Positions 39,851 to 51,367 of a DNA stretch of 64,000 nucleotides are shown here, piece after piece. Both the position numbers and the translations under genes were made by a program. The notes below the pieces were generated by a model. It made no database searches, was not told the origin of the DNA, and saw only the letters and a list, made by a program, of their open reading frames with translations. The stretch is from Gymnogyps californianus (Eukaryota > Chordata > Aves > Accipitriformes > Cathartidae). How positions within the stretch are numbered: position 1 is the first letter of the stretch; each line of letters begins with the position of its first letter. Location of the stretch: contig NC_059478.1 of the NCBI RefSeq assembly GCF_018139145.2, forward strand, positions 34,017,001-34,081,000, written 5' to 3'.

Positions 39851-40724
39851 TCTTGCTCTCTGCCTTTAAAGGATTTAATTAAATGTTGAATACAGTTAAC
39901 TAGAAATAGTCCTCTTCCTGAACGATGCAGAATGAAACAGCACTTGACAGGAGAAGGCAATGCTCACAAATGGATTAGAAGAGATTAAGTTAGCTAAATT
40001 TTGATTTAACTTTCTCTATCTTAACAAAAGAATTCTTGAGCTTCTGCTTGCACCTATCATGAGACCTATTTCAGATTTAAGATAAACTTTAGTACTCTTA
40101 GCAAGGGAAATACTGAGTGAGAAAAAAGGCTCCATCTCCTAGATATGATCCTTATTCCTCATCTATACAGCTAGTGCTTGCAAAATCATTGACAACATAC
40201 TGTCGACACTGCTCTGCGAATCAATTAAAAATGGCTCTGAGATCTTAACTTCTGAGCAATTCATTTCATATATTCCTATACTTTGTGGGTCCTAACATGA
40301 GCAGAGGCAGCTCTGCATAGGCAGAGGCATCAAAATGAGCAGCCGGATTTCTGATACATGTTTTTCATGTTTATTGGTTAGCAAAAAGGAAAAAATAAAA
40401 GAAAAAAGAGAAGCAGTGTTACCTCCTTTTTCTGTGTAGAATGAAGCCAAATAGGGTGATGTTGAGAAAGTAGAGAGAATCCATGGGTGTATGAAGGAAG
40501 AGAAGTTTTCAAGAAATACAGCATTACTGTAGTGCGGTGGAAATTCCAAAATTTGTTCCTTTATTACTATGCAAAACTATGTGGGACCCATTGCCTGCCC
40601 TGAAACATCAGTTAACAAATGGTATTGTTTTCTGCTAAACCTGATAGCCACTTCCTGTTTCCCTTTCAAAGAAAAACATGAGCTTTCTTTAAAATGCCAT
40701 TTCCTGAGCTGGAATTCTTTATTC

Positions 40725-40749
40725 ACCCTTTTTTCTTTTTACATAACAG
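40725..40749 (+). promoter_or_regulatory. ROR1: 3' splice site of ROR1 exon 3
   Basis: A pyrimidine-rich run (CACCCTTTTTTCTTTTT) is followed by ACATAACAG. The AG at 40748-40749 gives the only frame that joins exon 2 into DYFLTLDEP. Confidence 0.92.
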
Positions 40750-41037
40750 ACTACTTCTTGACGCTTGATGAACCTATGAATAACATAACTACCACCCTCG
40801 GCCAGACCGCAGAACTGCACTGTAAAGTCTCTGGCAATCCTCCTCCGACGGTCCGTTGGCTGAAAAACGATGCGCCGGTTGTCCAAGAACCTCGGCGGAT
40901 CTCCTTCCGTGCCACAAGCTATGGGTCTCGACTGCGAATAAGGAACCTTGACACTACAGATACCGGCTACTTCCAGTGTGTTGCAACTAATGGCAGAAAG
41001 ACGGTTTCTACAACTGGTGTGCTGTTTGTAAAATTTG
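40750..41037 (+). CDS. ROR1: ROR1 coding exon 3, Ig-like C2 domain
   Basis: This 288-nt exon encodes the immunoglobulin-like domain that begins the folded ectodomain of ROR1, on the cell surface ahead of the Frizzled-type Wnt-binding domain. With the split codons at each end it spans 97 residues, from [12 protein letters not shown] to GVLFVKFG. Counting from that Asp, the Ig disulfide cysteines are C25 (ELHCKV) and C77 (GYFQCVA), with core Trp37 (VRWLK) and the DTGYFQC signature before the second Cys. A glycosylation sequon N-I-T lies at residues 12-14. [10 protein letters not shown] and VLFVKFG identify ROR1; ROR2 has different residues at these points. An in-frame ATG upstream at 40569 lies in the intron and is not a start, and the frame beyond 41037 is read-through past the GTAAGT donor. 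Differences from mammals include RKTVSTT after the second Cys. Confidence 0.98.
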
Positions 41038-41043
41038 GTAAGT
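41038..41043 (+). promoter_or_regulatory. ROR1: 5' splice site of ROR1 exon 3
   Basis: TTTG followed by GTAAGT. The exon ends on the first base of a Gly codon that exon 4 completes with GT. Confidence 0.93.
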
Positions 41044-42484
41044 TTTCTCCTTTTAAAGTGTTGAAACTGTTACTTAGAAAAACAGCTGTGGAGAAAGGTG
41101 TGTTTATCCACTGAAAATGAATGCACTGATGTAGTAGTATCAGCTGGTCTGATTCAGCCGATTTCTGGGAGCAGCTCTGGGATGGCACTTTATCCTCTCT
41201 GCCTGTTTGCTCTTTGCTCAGTTGAGATGCCCGTGTTGCCAGCTCTAACGGTTGCCAGCTCTTTTACTATATAAAAGCCTGCTGGAAGCAGGACTGAAAC
41301 ACAGGGGTCACTAAACAGCAATGTTCATTAATATGCTACCTGAGTGGATTCAGATCAGAGGAGGAAAAAATAATTTATTCTCAAGTGCCTGAGTGACCTC
41401 TTTTGTCTCCAGTAAGTGAGAAATTTCAGCTTGCAGTATAGATTGGGGGCATGTTAGTGATATATGTATGTATACCTGTCAGGTAAAATAAGCACTTTTT
41501 CTTCAAAGTTTATATTGAGTTAATTGCCTTCAAAGCTGGTCTTACAACTGAGAAGATTCCAAACAAGAAACAGGTTTTGTGTGTCTTCTCCTCCACCTCC
41601 ACATTCAGAGGGAAATAATTCACTGAGATGAAGATATTTGCAGAGAGTCCTAGTTAATCCTCTTAGGAACTGGGCAATAATGAATGATGTGTGTGATGAG
41701 TTTCATAGTCTTTTTTCATAAATCTCCCACATTTTCTAAATTCTAATAAGAAATTAATCATTAGATGTTCTCATAAGGCAGTTGTCTTTTAGCTTGTATC
41801 TGAAATGTAGGAGATTTTAATCTGAAAAATGATACTTTTATAGATACTCCTGTAGAAAACAGTGAGCATTTTTCTTTTTTCTGACTGGAGCAATATTTAA
41901 TCTCACAATTCGGTTTCTAGAGCAAATATTCATTAGTATGAACTTCCCTGAAATCTGCTGCAGCCCACTCTTCAGTCTGCGCTGGGCCGGTGAACATGCA
42001 CTCCGGCCCGCTCAGCCCTTCCAGGAGTTGCCAAAATACAAGCACCGAGGGCAACAATAACGAACCCGTCAGCCAAAGCCCGATGAGGTCAGAGCGAATT
42101 TGATCAATGCACCTGAATCAGGCCTAGGATGAATTCCTTGATAAATAATGAAGACTGATAGGGGGAAATGATGCTGTTTTCTCCTGGTTATAGTTACATC
42201 ATGCTTTTGTACAAGCCTCCTGTGGTTTGCTGCAACCTTTTCTGTGATGGCCCGAGCCCGGGTTGAAATGCAGGAAGAGTGCCTCACCTGTTCATTGTCC
42301 TCGTCTGCGGCGTTTTACAGGCAATCACTGCTACAGGATACAGTCTTGTCTTTGGTACTGAGAAACTGTGACTTGTCTGTTAAACTACATAAACCACATC
42401 CAACATGACAGACTGTTACTTTTATCTTTTAAAAGGTTTTCAAAAGCTTCCTGCTTGCTACCTCACCATAACTCATCACACTGT

Positions 42485-42506
42485 TTTTCTCCTGTCACTT
42501 TTCCAG
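42485..42506 (+). promoter_or_regulatory. ROR1: 3' splice site of ROR1 exon 4
   Basis: The pyrimidine-rich stretch TTTTCTCCTGTCACTTTTCCAG is a strong acceptor, as expected for a very short exon that needs good flanking signals. Confidence 0.92.
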
Positions 42507-42537
42507 GTCCCCCGCCAACAGCAAGTCCAGGATCATC
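42507..42537 (+). CDS. ROR1: ROR1 coding exon 4 (31 nt), Ig-to-Frizzled linker
   Basis: This very short exon completes the Gly codon from exon 3 with GT, encodes PPPTASPGS, and leaves TC as the first two bases of a Ser codon. The peptide GPPPTASPG follows VKFG in mammalian ROR1 and leads into the acidic linker before the cysteine-rich Frizzled domain. The exon is bounded by a strong acceptor and by a GTAAGT donor at 42538. Its length is not a multiple of three, and it changes the phase from 1 to 2. Skipping it would therefore shift the frame, so it is expected to be constitutive. Exons 2, 3 and 4 join without a frame break over 391 nt. The next exon should begin with one base finishing the Ser codon, then Asp-Glu codons; it is not visible in this window. 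Confidence 0.94.
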
Positions 42538-42543
42538 GTAAGT
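42538..42543 (+). promoter_or_regulatory. ROR1: 5' splice site of ROR1 exon 4
   Basis: CATC followed by GTAAGT. An exon end one base later would remove the GT, so this junction is unambiguous. Confidence 0.92.
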
Positions 42544-45500
42544 TGTTTCATGTCTGTTATGTCGATTCATTAATCTTGCATTTCAGCAGTCAGAAGTTCA
42601 TTTTTCATTTTGTGTGACAGGAGCACTTTTACATTCCACTTTAAGTCAGATAGTATGGTAATTTATTATAACTGAATTATCTGTCTCGTAGATACATTTT
42701 CATGTTATCATGTCAACTCCTATTTCTTACCCTAGACTTCTTAATTTCCAGTATTATTACCTTTAGATCCTCTGATGCCTTCAGTCTTTGAATTGATTTC
42801 AGTGTAGCTACAGGTATGAGTAGAAATTGATCTTCATACATATCATGGCCCAATCCAGAAAATATTTATCACCATAAGTAGATTTTACTACCTAGGGGCT
42901 TCTTACTGATTTTAAGGGGACTGATGGTCGTAAACTGTATCTGTATCTATCTGTACCTGTCTTAGTAAACTGTCTTAAAACTGAGTTTTTAAAGGTGGAG
43001 TACATGGGGGGGAGTAGTGGCTGTTTTTACAACAGCTCCCTGTATCCTGGAGCTCAGGTTTGGTTCCTGCTGCTGGGTCCATGCTGCTGGGTCTGAGTAG
43101 TTGCCCGTTGTATTTTGGCAGTGGAGCTTCTGTCTTTGGTAGCTTTTGAGAACGTACATTTATCTTCCCTCTAGTTTCAAGATACATGATCAAACTTGCT
43201 CACCTTTTATAGTCCCTTATTGTTTTAAAGTGTGATCTTCAACCGTTCTGAAGTTTGAAATAAATTTTGTGATAGTGTGTTCAGCTTATTCACATCTTAC
43301 ATGCGTGGAACAATACTGCAAACCTGCCTCTCCTGGTGAGGGAAGCTGCACCATTAGAAGAGAAATACAGTACCAGCTAAAACATGAAATGAAACTATTA
43401 ATACGATTACAAGGGATGCAAAAGCTTGGGGATGTGAATGTTCCTGACTGTCCTTACAGAAGATCGTTCACAAAGTATTGCAGAGGATATAATTTAGGGG
43501 AAGCACCTGACCACAAAAGGACATGCTAGGATGCCCTCTAATGGAACATCATAAAATGTGCTTTTGTCTTCCTTTTTGAAGGTACCTGACATGAAGTTCC
43601 TGAGTTTGTTTTGGAAGGGGAGCTCTTTGCTCGGACTTAGGCTCCGTTTTGTGATTGCGGTGTTCTGGGGAGGAAAGCTTCATGGTGCTGTGGGAAGTGG
43701 GGGCTGTTGTGCTCTTTAGCAGTTTGGAGACTTAATTAATGAGTTGAGAAGATGTGTATTTTGTGTCTGCTTCCACCTAGTTTGGGGTCTCTGAAATTTG
43801 TGAGATTAAGCAACACGTCCTTGGTGGTCAGAAACCTATGGGAGAGCAGTGTGAGCACAGAAAGCAGAGCGCTGTGCTGGAATTTCACTGTCTAGGCCAC
43901 TCAGGATTGCCTCACTTTTTTAAAACAAAATAGATTTGGGAACCTTTTTCCTGTTTTTCTTCCTGGCAGGATTTTGGGGGTTTTTTTGCCCCCCTGCAAA
44001 AAAAAGACCACAACTTAACTAGCTAAAAGCCTCATCCAGTTACAGAGAAATAACAGCAAATGGTCCCTCTAATTCAGTGAGTGTTGGGCTGAGCCCTAAG
44101 GTGATGTCTACACAGCATCATCCAGACAATGAGGAAAAAACAAAGTAGAGTCATGAGTGCTAGTTTGGAGACTAGGAGTATTACACTCCGCCTGAGCTAA
44201 GCACCCTTATTCTAGCTTAACATGGCCCTGTCTTATTCTGCATGCAAAGCCCATATATCCAGGGAACAAACAATCACTGTTTTCTGTATGCACCATATCA
44301 AGCATTAAATTGGCTTTAAAGTGACTTAATCCAAGATTTTCGTTTTGTTATCAGCATTCGCTGCCCATTGGTATACATGCGTACAAACACAACGAATGTG
44401 AAAAGGTGAAAAAAAAGTGAGACGTCCCCTTTAATAGTTGACTTTATAATTGTGCCTTATAATTTTGTAACCAAAAAAGGTATTTAATCACACTTTATTA
44501 CCCTGGGAGGTTGTGGGCTCTGTCTAGTAAGAGGTCACATTGTACTAAACATTGGAGAGAAACATATCCAAAGAAATGTGCAGAGGGATCTCCGTTTTGC
44601 TGAATGGAGAGCATTTACATTCCTGTAGAAGCTAACCAGATTAAATGTATGAAATAAGAGAATCAGGAAGGAGCTTATGACAAAGAAATGATAAACTTGG
44701 AACTCATACTAAATGAGAGTAAAAAAAGGTCAGTGTACGTCATCTTGAACCTGGTTCATATCTGCTGCCAGTGGCATGAGTGCAAGAGCCTTACGGATAG
44801 CAGCAGCGGGTTAGGTCCAGCTGTGTGAAGCGAGATTGCAAAGAGAAATTGCATGTTGTGGAATGCAGGAGGGAAATTGCCTCGAAATCTGTTCCTTGCT
44901 GTTTGCTGTTCTTTCCATGCAAACAACATCTAGAGTATTGTATAGCCTACTCATTCGTAGCCTTCTCCCATACAAGTTGGCAAAGAAATTCGTAGGTACG
45001 AAATTAATGAAAATTCGGTGGAAGTGCTTGTGGTAAGAGTGAGCCCACATTACTTAGGTCAGTGTCACAAAAAAGCGTTTGAAGAACTACTGGCTAAAGG
45101 CAGCAGTACTCTTCAGCACAGGGGAACAGAGCATTTTGTACAGCTCTGCTAAATTTTCTTGTCTGAAAAACAAATTTATTTAAGTTGTTCTAGAGATTAA
45201 AACATAATTTTTCTGGTATTATGATTGCAAATTTCTCCAAACATGAAGAGAAGTTGGAGCCTGCTCCTGTGAGACCCTTCTAATGCATCAGCCCTGTTAT
45301 GTTGTTTCATAGTCTTGATGCTATTTTAGGACTCCTCATTGCGATTAGATGAGCAATAAGTATAGTCATGAGAAATACCTGCTTTTATCTGTGAAAACCA
45401 ACCCCATCTATGCCAGCCTCAATTTTCAAGTTCCAGGGTGATAGATGTACTACGTGGTCGACCTCCCTCCCCATCGTTTAAGACTCATGGGAGTCCTATG

Positions 45501-48020
45501 GGGAAACACTTTCTTCAGGAATAGTCCTGGAAGCTGGGTCATAAAATATCTTCCTGCCATTTTTTCAGAAGTTAGGGGATCGGTCCTGGTGCTTTGGCTA
45601 AACTGGCTGGGGCTCCGTGGGTTCAGCTGGTTTCGGTTCCCCAAAATACATTCACGGGAACCTATCTCTCTCTTCCCTTGCTGTGCAGGATGACCGCTGG
45701 TGTTGCTCTGAGCAAGTGGACACTCACCGTACGTCATCGTAGGGACATATCATATTATTTTACAGCGGTTAAATGAAAGCTAGATATGGAAAGCACTTTG
45801 AAGGATGCTGTGGAAATGAAAACTCGTACTTGGATAGTGTTTGACCTTATCAGCATGAGTTTGTTCTCTGGTGATAAGGCAATGAACAAAATGGATGGCA
45901 AGTAGCAGCCTTGTTCAGTGGGTGTGCTTTTCCCATGTTGTCTTTATCAATCTACCATGAGTGGAAGGTTCTGTTCATTTATGGATTTAATTTGAGGAGC
46001 ATGTTTTTTAAAAAATCCATATGCTCAGCACTTCTTCTCCACGTAATTTATAGGTGCAGAGTTCTGCACTGATGTGATGGCAGAAAAATAGATGGGCCAA
46101 CTGTAGCTTAAAAATAAAAAGGTTAAATGGATGAGTTCTGTAAAAGAAGACAGGCAATGCTAGATAACATAATAATTCATGTGTGTGTTATATCCTTATT
46201 CTTTCTGCTTTCCTTAAGCGCTGTTATAGTTAGCTAGAGCCAAAAGTCTGATTTCCAAATCAGTCTGAAGCAAATGAAAGAGAATCCAGCAGAAACATAC
46301 CACTGCAGTCTATAAGGAATGCAAGAACCCAAGGTATTGCTGCAGTGTAAAGCACTGGCTGACCTGAACGTCCTTCCTTTAACTCTCTTGTGTTTGGTAA
46401 AGGTCAGCTTTAAAGCCCTTATCTGCGAGGCTGTGGAGTTACATTCCATTAACGTGCTCTGCTGCTCTGCATCTCTGACATAGCTTGAAGAAGCTTCTTT
46501 AGTTTAAAAAAAAAAAACAACCCACGCTCCTGCTTTATAAATAAATCATTATTTTATCTTTTGTTTTGCCGGAAGGTGCTACAGATACAGCGCCAGCTAC
46601 AAGCAGCTCAGTGAGCTGTGGGGAGAGTGCGAATGCCTCTGTCCCGCAGTCCGGATGCGTGCCCAGAAACCTGGGCGGCTGCGCCGGCTCCAGCTCTCGG
46701 ACTACTGGAATAGTTTCCGTAAAGTGGATGGTGTCAAGGGCACCTCCACAACAGGCAGAGTCTGGGGGGGCCTCCTCTGGCAGATAAGTCAGGTCCTGCT
46801 GGCTCCTGGTGTAAAAGGCCACCATCAGCTAATTTAGCCCCTTCTTTTTTCCATGGAATTTATGAATGCAAACTCAAACTGAATTGACTGAATGATTTGA
46901 GGAAGATCAAAGGGAGCATTTTGCTAGTTAACTCATGTGTCAGTGTATACTTGGGCATTGCGTGTGCGTGTATATAAATTGTACGCACATATATATGCAC
47001 CACTGTAGCCATCGCTTCTAAAAATTTATTGAAAGACCACAACTTTAACATTATTTTTGAAGTTCCCATGCTTCCTATCACTTTGAAACTCACTTTTTAT
47101 CTATCATCCATGGCAAGGTTTGGTCCTTTAAGGACGTAGAAGTGTGTATCTTAACCTCAGCTCACTCCAGTTGCTACAGAGATCGAAATCAGAAAGGGCT
47201 GAGGTCAGAGCACAGCAGATTCCCAGAGATGAGAGAATTTAATATAACAATAGAGATACTTTGGCCTGGAAAATGGTTGTGTGCCCAATCTTTTCCATTA
47301 TTATTGTCCTTTTTTTCTCATTCTGTATTGTTTCCGCTACCTGGAGCGATGGCCCTGTGCTTGCCCTGAACTTCACCCACTCCAGGAGAAATCCTAGGCG
47401 CAAGTCACTGAAATTAGAGGAGGTGGAGCACACTTGCACTCTGTTCGAGAACTGCCACAAGAACTATAGTGGGAAGGAAAACAAAAACGCCGTTTTACAT
47501 GGTCCAGTCTAAAAATGAGCTAGATGAACCCTGCTGGAGTGTAGTCCAGTGGGAAGAGTTCAGGAGAATGCTCTGTATATTCTGTGTTGGAAAACCACAC
47601 ACCATTTATTCTGTTGTGAGCATGTTTCAAAAAGGCTTAACCTGCAGGTGAAATAGTTCACTCAACAACACAGACTTTGGACTTTATTACAGTGGAAACA
47701 CTGGAAGAACAGCGTGGCACCTCTTGGAAGTATTCTGTAAGTTCGCAAGACATGGTGTTTTAGATTTTAAAGGAAAAAATGACTAGCTCATCAATATTAC
47801 TGCTCTTGGATGTGCAGTGGTTACTGTGCGGCACAGAGACAAAGGCGTGAATGTAAATCAGACTGGATGTGTATACCACGGACTGGCACCTCCTGAGTAG
47901 AGTATATACAGTCCTTGTGTCAGTGTTGCTCTTGAACAGTCTTTTTATTCTTAACGGAGCCTTTTCTATATATATAACCTAAATATGGTATTGTTTTATT
48001 CTTTATTTAACCACTGGGAA

Positions 48021-48052
48021 TGAGGAGAGGAGAGGAGGAAGAGAGGAGAGGG
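48021..48052. repeat. Purine-only GA-rich tract
   Basis: About 32 bases made almost only of G and A in GAGG/GAGA units. It is a low-complexity sequence with no gene nearby. Confidence 0.6.
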
Positions 48053-49385
48053 CTGTAATTTTAAGGAGCATTTGATTAATAAAATCAAATGGAGTTTGTG
48101 ATTCCCAGAAATAGCTTGCAAGGCTTGTGAAACCACAAACCCCACAAGATTCTCCCATCCTCTTTTTCAGTGATTAAGATTTTTTATTTTTTTTTTTTTA
48201 GTTAAACACATCTGGGTTTTTTAGTAAAACAGATCTTTTATACAGTGGCTCTGTGTGGCTGGATGTCAGCATGGTTCCTTCAACGAGAAAATGCATAACC
48301 ACTGGCCAGCGTCCAGGTGAGACTTGGCCAACTGTGTATTTGATTGTGGATTTCAAAGAGTAACAGAGAGACTTTCCCCTTTTGGCCATAGAAGCTAAAT
48401 TTTATAGAAGAAAAAATGCCAATAAAGAGGCAAGACTAGATTCACCGGAGAGCCACTCCGGCAGCATCCTGAGACCGACCTCCCTGCTGCTGCCCGCTGC
48501 CTGCCCACAGCACCCGGCACCCCAGGGCTCCTGCGCCTGGGCTGGGCACCAGGCTTGACCCCCAGGATCTTGGTGGAGGAGATGTATTGATTTCCAGTCC
48601 TGCAACATGTTTTGTGCCTGTCACAGAAACTACCTCCCTATTTCTTAGTGACGGTGGAAATTTTGAATGAGGACTGAATGCAAGTCCCTGAGTTTTGGTG
48701 CGGGATCTTTTATAGCCCCACTGTGTGTTGGTGCAACAGCTTGTACATACGGCATATAGGATCTGAGACGCAAACTTGAAGTGGGATATTCTATGTGGAG
48801 GCCAATATAAATATATTTGTGCAAAAAAATCACACAGTATGAAGATGAAGACTGAGTGGCTGATGCTGACAGAAACCATGTTATGTTCTGTTGCATTACT
48901 TCACTCGAGTGAAAATAATACTCCCTTAGTTTTGCCAGGGTCTGAGAGTCAGATTATCTGCTGTGAGCATGCCAGTCATGGAATTGAAACGTTTCCAGGG
49001 AGAGCTGGGCTTCTCCTCTTCACTGGGTCGTTGATCTGGTGCACGCTTACCTGCTATACCACTGTCTCACCTTTTCCTTTGTTCTGATTATTCTGCTGCG
49101 ATTTTCTTTGCAACATTCCTGTAGCATCGTGGACAGTAAGGTGACTGCTGAGGCACCAGGGTGTATGGTTTAGGAGAGGGCATGCTCTTGGACTTCCCTG
49201 AGCAAGCAAAAATATATGAAAAGGTCTGGGTAAATGTAGTACAGGGTTTAGGAAGCCGTATTTGTGTCTTGTATTAAATGAATTGGCTACAGACAGTATT
49301 CTAGTGCATTACGTAGCTAAATATACACATTATCTGAGAATCCCAGGATCCTTTGCCTCTTTACCTCCTCTTGTCTCCCAGACTA

Positions 49386-49615
49386 CACACGGGAAACTGA
49401 GCCAGAGGAAGATTAAAGGTGTGTTTCAGTTGCCTTAACTGCAGCTGTTTGTGCTACTTCAGATGCAGCTGAAGTCACACTGGTCACCTTGTCTGGGTTT
49501 GACACCCTGGGGTGATTTGCCTAAGCTATTGCAAGTGTGGCCTGTAACGAAATAGAGAATTGAACTCTGTCTCTGGAGGCGCAGGCCAAAACCTGTGCCA
49601 CTGGATTATTGTTCT
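49386..49615 (+). mobile_element. Second MIR/CORE-SINE-like element, same architecture
   Basis: It begins with CGGGAAACTGAGCCAGAGG, the MIR 'ggaaactgaggcacagag' box. It resumes at GGTGATTTGCCTAAGC, then AGAATTGAACTCTGTCTCTGG, and ends with TGTGCCACTGGATTATTG. The last three match the sauropsid MIR-type tail ('gacttgcccaagg', 'gaattgaacccaggtctcc', 'ccactggaccat'). Between the two boxes is about 100 bases of extra sequence, as in the copy at 37383-37695. The element is old, diverged and on the ROR1 sense strand. Bases 49360-49385 may belong to its 5' part. Confidence 0.6.
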
Positions 49616-51346
49616 TGTCTGCTGCGGCCGTGCATCATCCCCTGGTTTCATGTGAGCAATGCTGCAAAAATCTGAGTTCTTTGCCACAGAGCTCTTACCC
49701 CAGCTCTTACTAATGAAGTGGGTTAAACTGTATTTTGTTGTGCTGTGATAAGTCTACAGAAAAGAAACTGGCCTGTAGTTTGGGGAAAGATCGACCTTAG
49801 AAAGTACTTTTCACTTTTGAAAAGGTATCTGATAAATATTTTTACAAATTGTAGCTGAAGTGTACCACTCTTATCTGCCTGTAGTGCAAACAGAAAGCCC
49901 TTCTGTCTTCATGCGGCACGAAGGAAAGGTATGACACAATATGGAGACATAGTTGTATTATCTTAAAACAAATTAATTACACTGATGTCAATATTTTTTT
50001 AAGTGGGGAGGGAGAAGGGAGTAAAGTACGTTATGACTTGGACATGCGGAGCCAGAGTTCCCTAATGCATTTTTGTAATACAAGGGAAAAGACAATGTGC
50101 TATTAAGAACTGGATTTGTTTTCATTCTGCGCAGGATCACCCATAGCAACTACATATGCAAATAAATGTTTGGTATAGAAATGGCCTTTGTGGAATGCTA
50201 CAGTCAGTATTTGAAGAGTATTTGGACTTCTATTTCTGCGAGGCTTTAATACGACCCAGTTGCATAGTCAGTAACCCCTGATGTCGCACACAGATTTGTA
50301 GCAAGACCCCAGGAGGCTGGGGGAGTTGAAACCTTGACCCCAGCATTTTGTTCCCCTCGTCCTGAAGCCAGCTTATGAGCGGCACTCTTGCCTGCTCGCC
50401 ACGTCTTTTTCAAGCACAAGTCTACACAGGCAGCTTAGTGCAGCATCCTGCTACACCCAGCTCACTTCAGCAGCTGCTCTGGGGTACCTAGGGACGGGAA
50501 CACAAGCACTGCTATTTCATTTCGTGGCAAAATCAGTTCTCAGCTCTGCGTGGTGGCCTTCCTCAAGAAGTGGTAACACAGTTCTTGTGCTAATTCCCAC
50601 TGCACGTCCAAACAGAGGGAAAAAAAGTACGTACGGTGCATTTGATACAGTGAAAGAGTTTCTTGACGTGCCCACAGAGGTCAGAAGGAGGCAGGCAGCG
50701 TGGATTGCGCGTGTATTACAACCCATGGTGGAAGTGAAGACGAAAAGATGAAATTGCTTTTGCTTGCTTAGGAAGTGCTCAGCTTTCAGCTTTTTGGAAA
50801 TACTGGATCAGGTCTTGTGCCTTTTTATATTTAGCTGCTTTTTAGCATGTTAATTTAGCCTTGCTGCGTTAGTCCTGTTGCACTGAGCTTGTTTGACCAT
50901 GTTTGATAAATGCTGAGGGTAACACTGAAAGGTGAACTTATGCTGTCGTTATAAACTAGGCTTAGATACCTTATTGCCATTTTTTAACACTGTGAATCTA
51001 GGAACATTTCAAATCCTACGCAGGAACCTGAGGGGGCAGATACATAAAGTGCAGACAGAGGATAGATTTTCCTTTCTCTAATTGGTGATCTCAATTGTCA
51101 GTGTTTATACAAACACTTTAAAAAATCCTGTAATTATATAATTTGACCCTGAGTTACAGACTGTGTGCGTATTTTCCCAATTTGTTTAAAAAGGAGCAAA
51201 GTGAGGATCACTTTGAAGTTTCTTCAGTTTGGCAACAGAAAGGAAAAAAAAAAGGCAGGAAAGGCTGAAAAGTTGCATTACTTACCCTGATCATCTCCTG
51301 CAGCCTTCAGAGTATTGTGTTTATGGAGATATTCTGTAACTGTTGC

Positions 51347-51367
51347 AAAAAAAAAAAAAAAAAAAAA
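51347..51367. repeat. A21 homopolymer
   Basis: An uninterrupted run of 21 A residues. The preceding bases show no retrotransposon body or polyadenylation signal close by that I can recognise. Confidence 0.9.

Larger units (their letters stand above)
28243..40749 (+). other. ROR1: ROR1 intron 2
   Basis: This 12.5 kb interval is bounded by the exon 2 donor and the exon 3 acceptor. It has no further exon that I recognise. It contains a GC-richer patch around 31560-32100 and an old MIR-like SINE at 37383-37695. A possible tRNA-derived SINE end lies near 39770. The open frames in it overlap on both strands and show no family motifs. Confidence 0.93.
41038..42506 (+). other. ROR1: ROR1 intron 3
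   Basis: A short intron of about 1.47 kb, AT-rich, between the Ig-domain exon and the 31-nt exon. I see no repeat or additional exon in it. Confidence 0.95.

Noticed and set aside
40569..41114. A 181-codon open frame read as a complete protein.
   Set aside because: Only the part within 40750-41037 is exon. The ATG and the C-terminal tail are intronic read-through on either side of clear splice sites.
48442..48879. A 145-codon open frame on the - strand.
   Set aside because: No recognisable homology, and overlapping frames are also open. This fits the GC-rich composition near 48450-48560.
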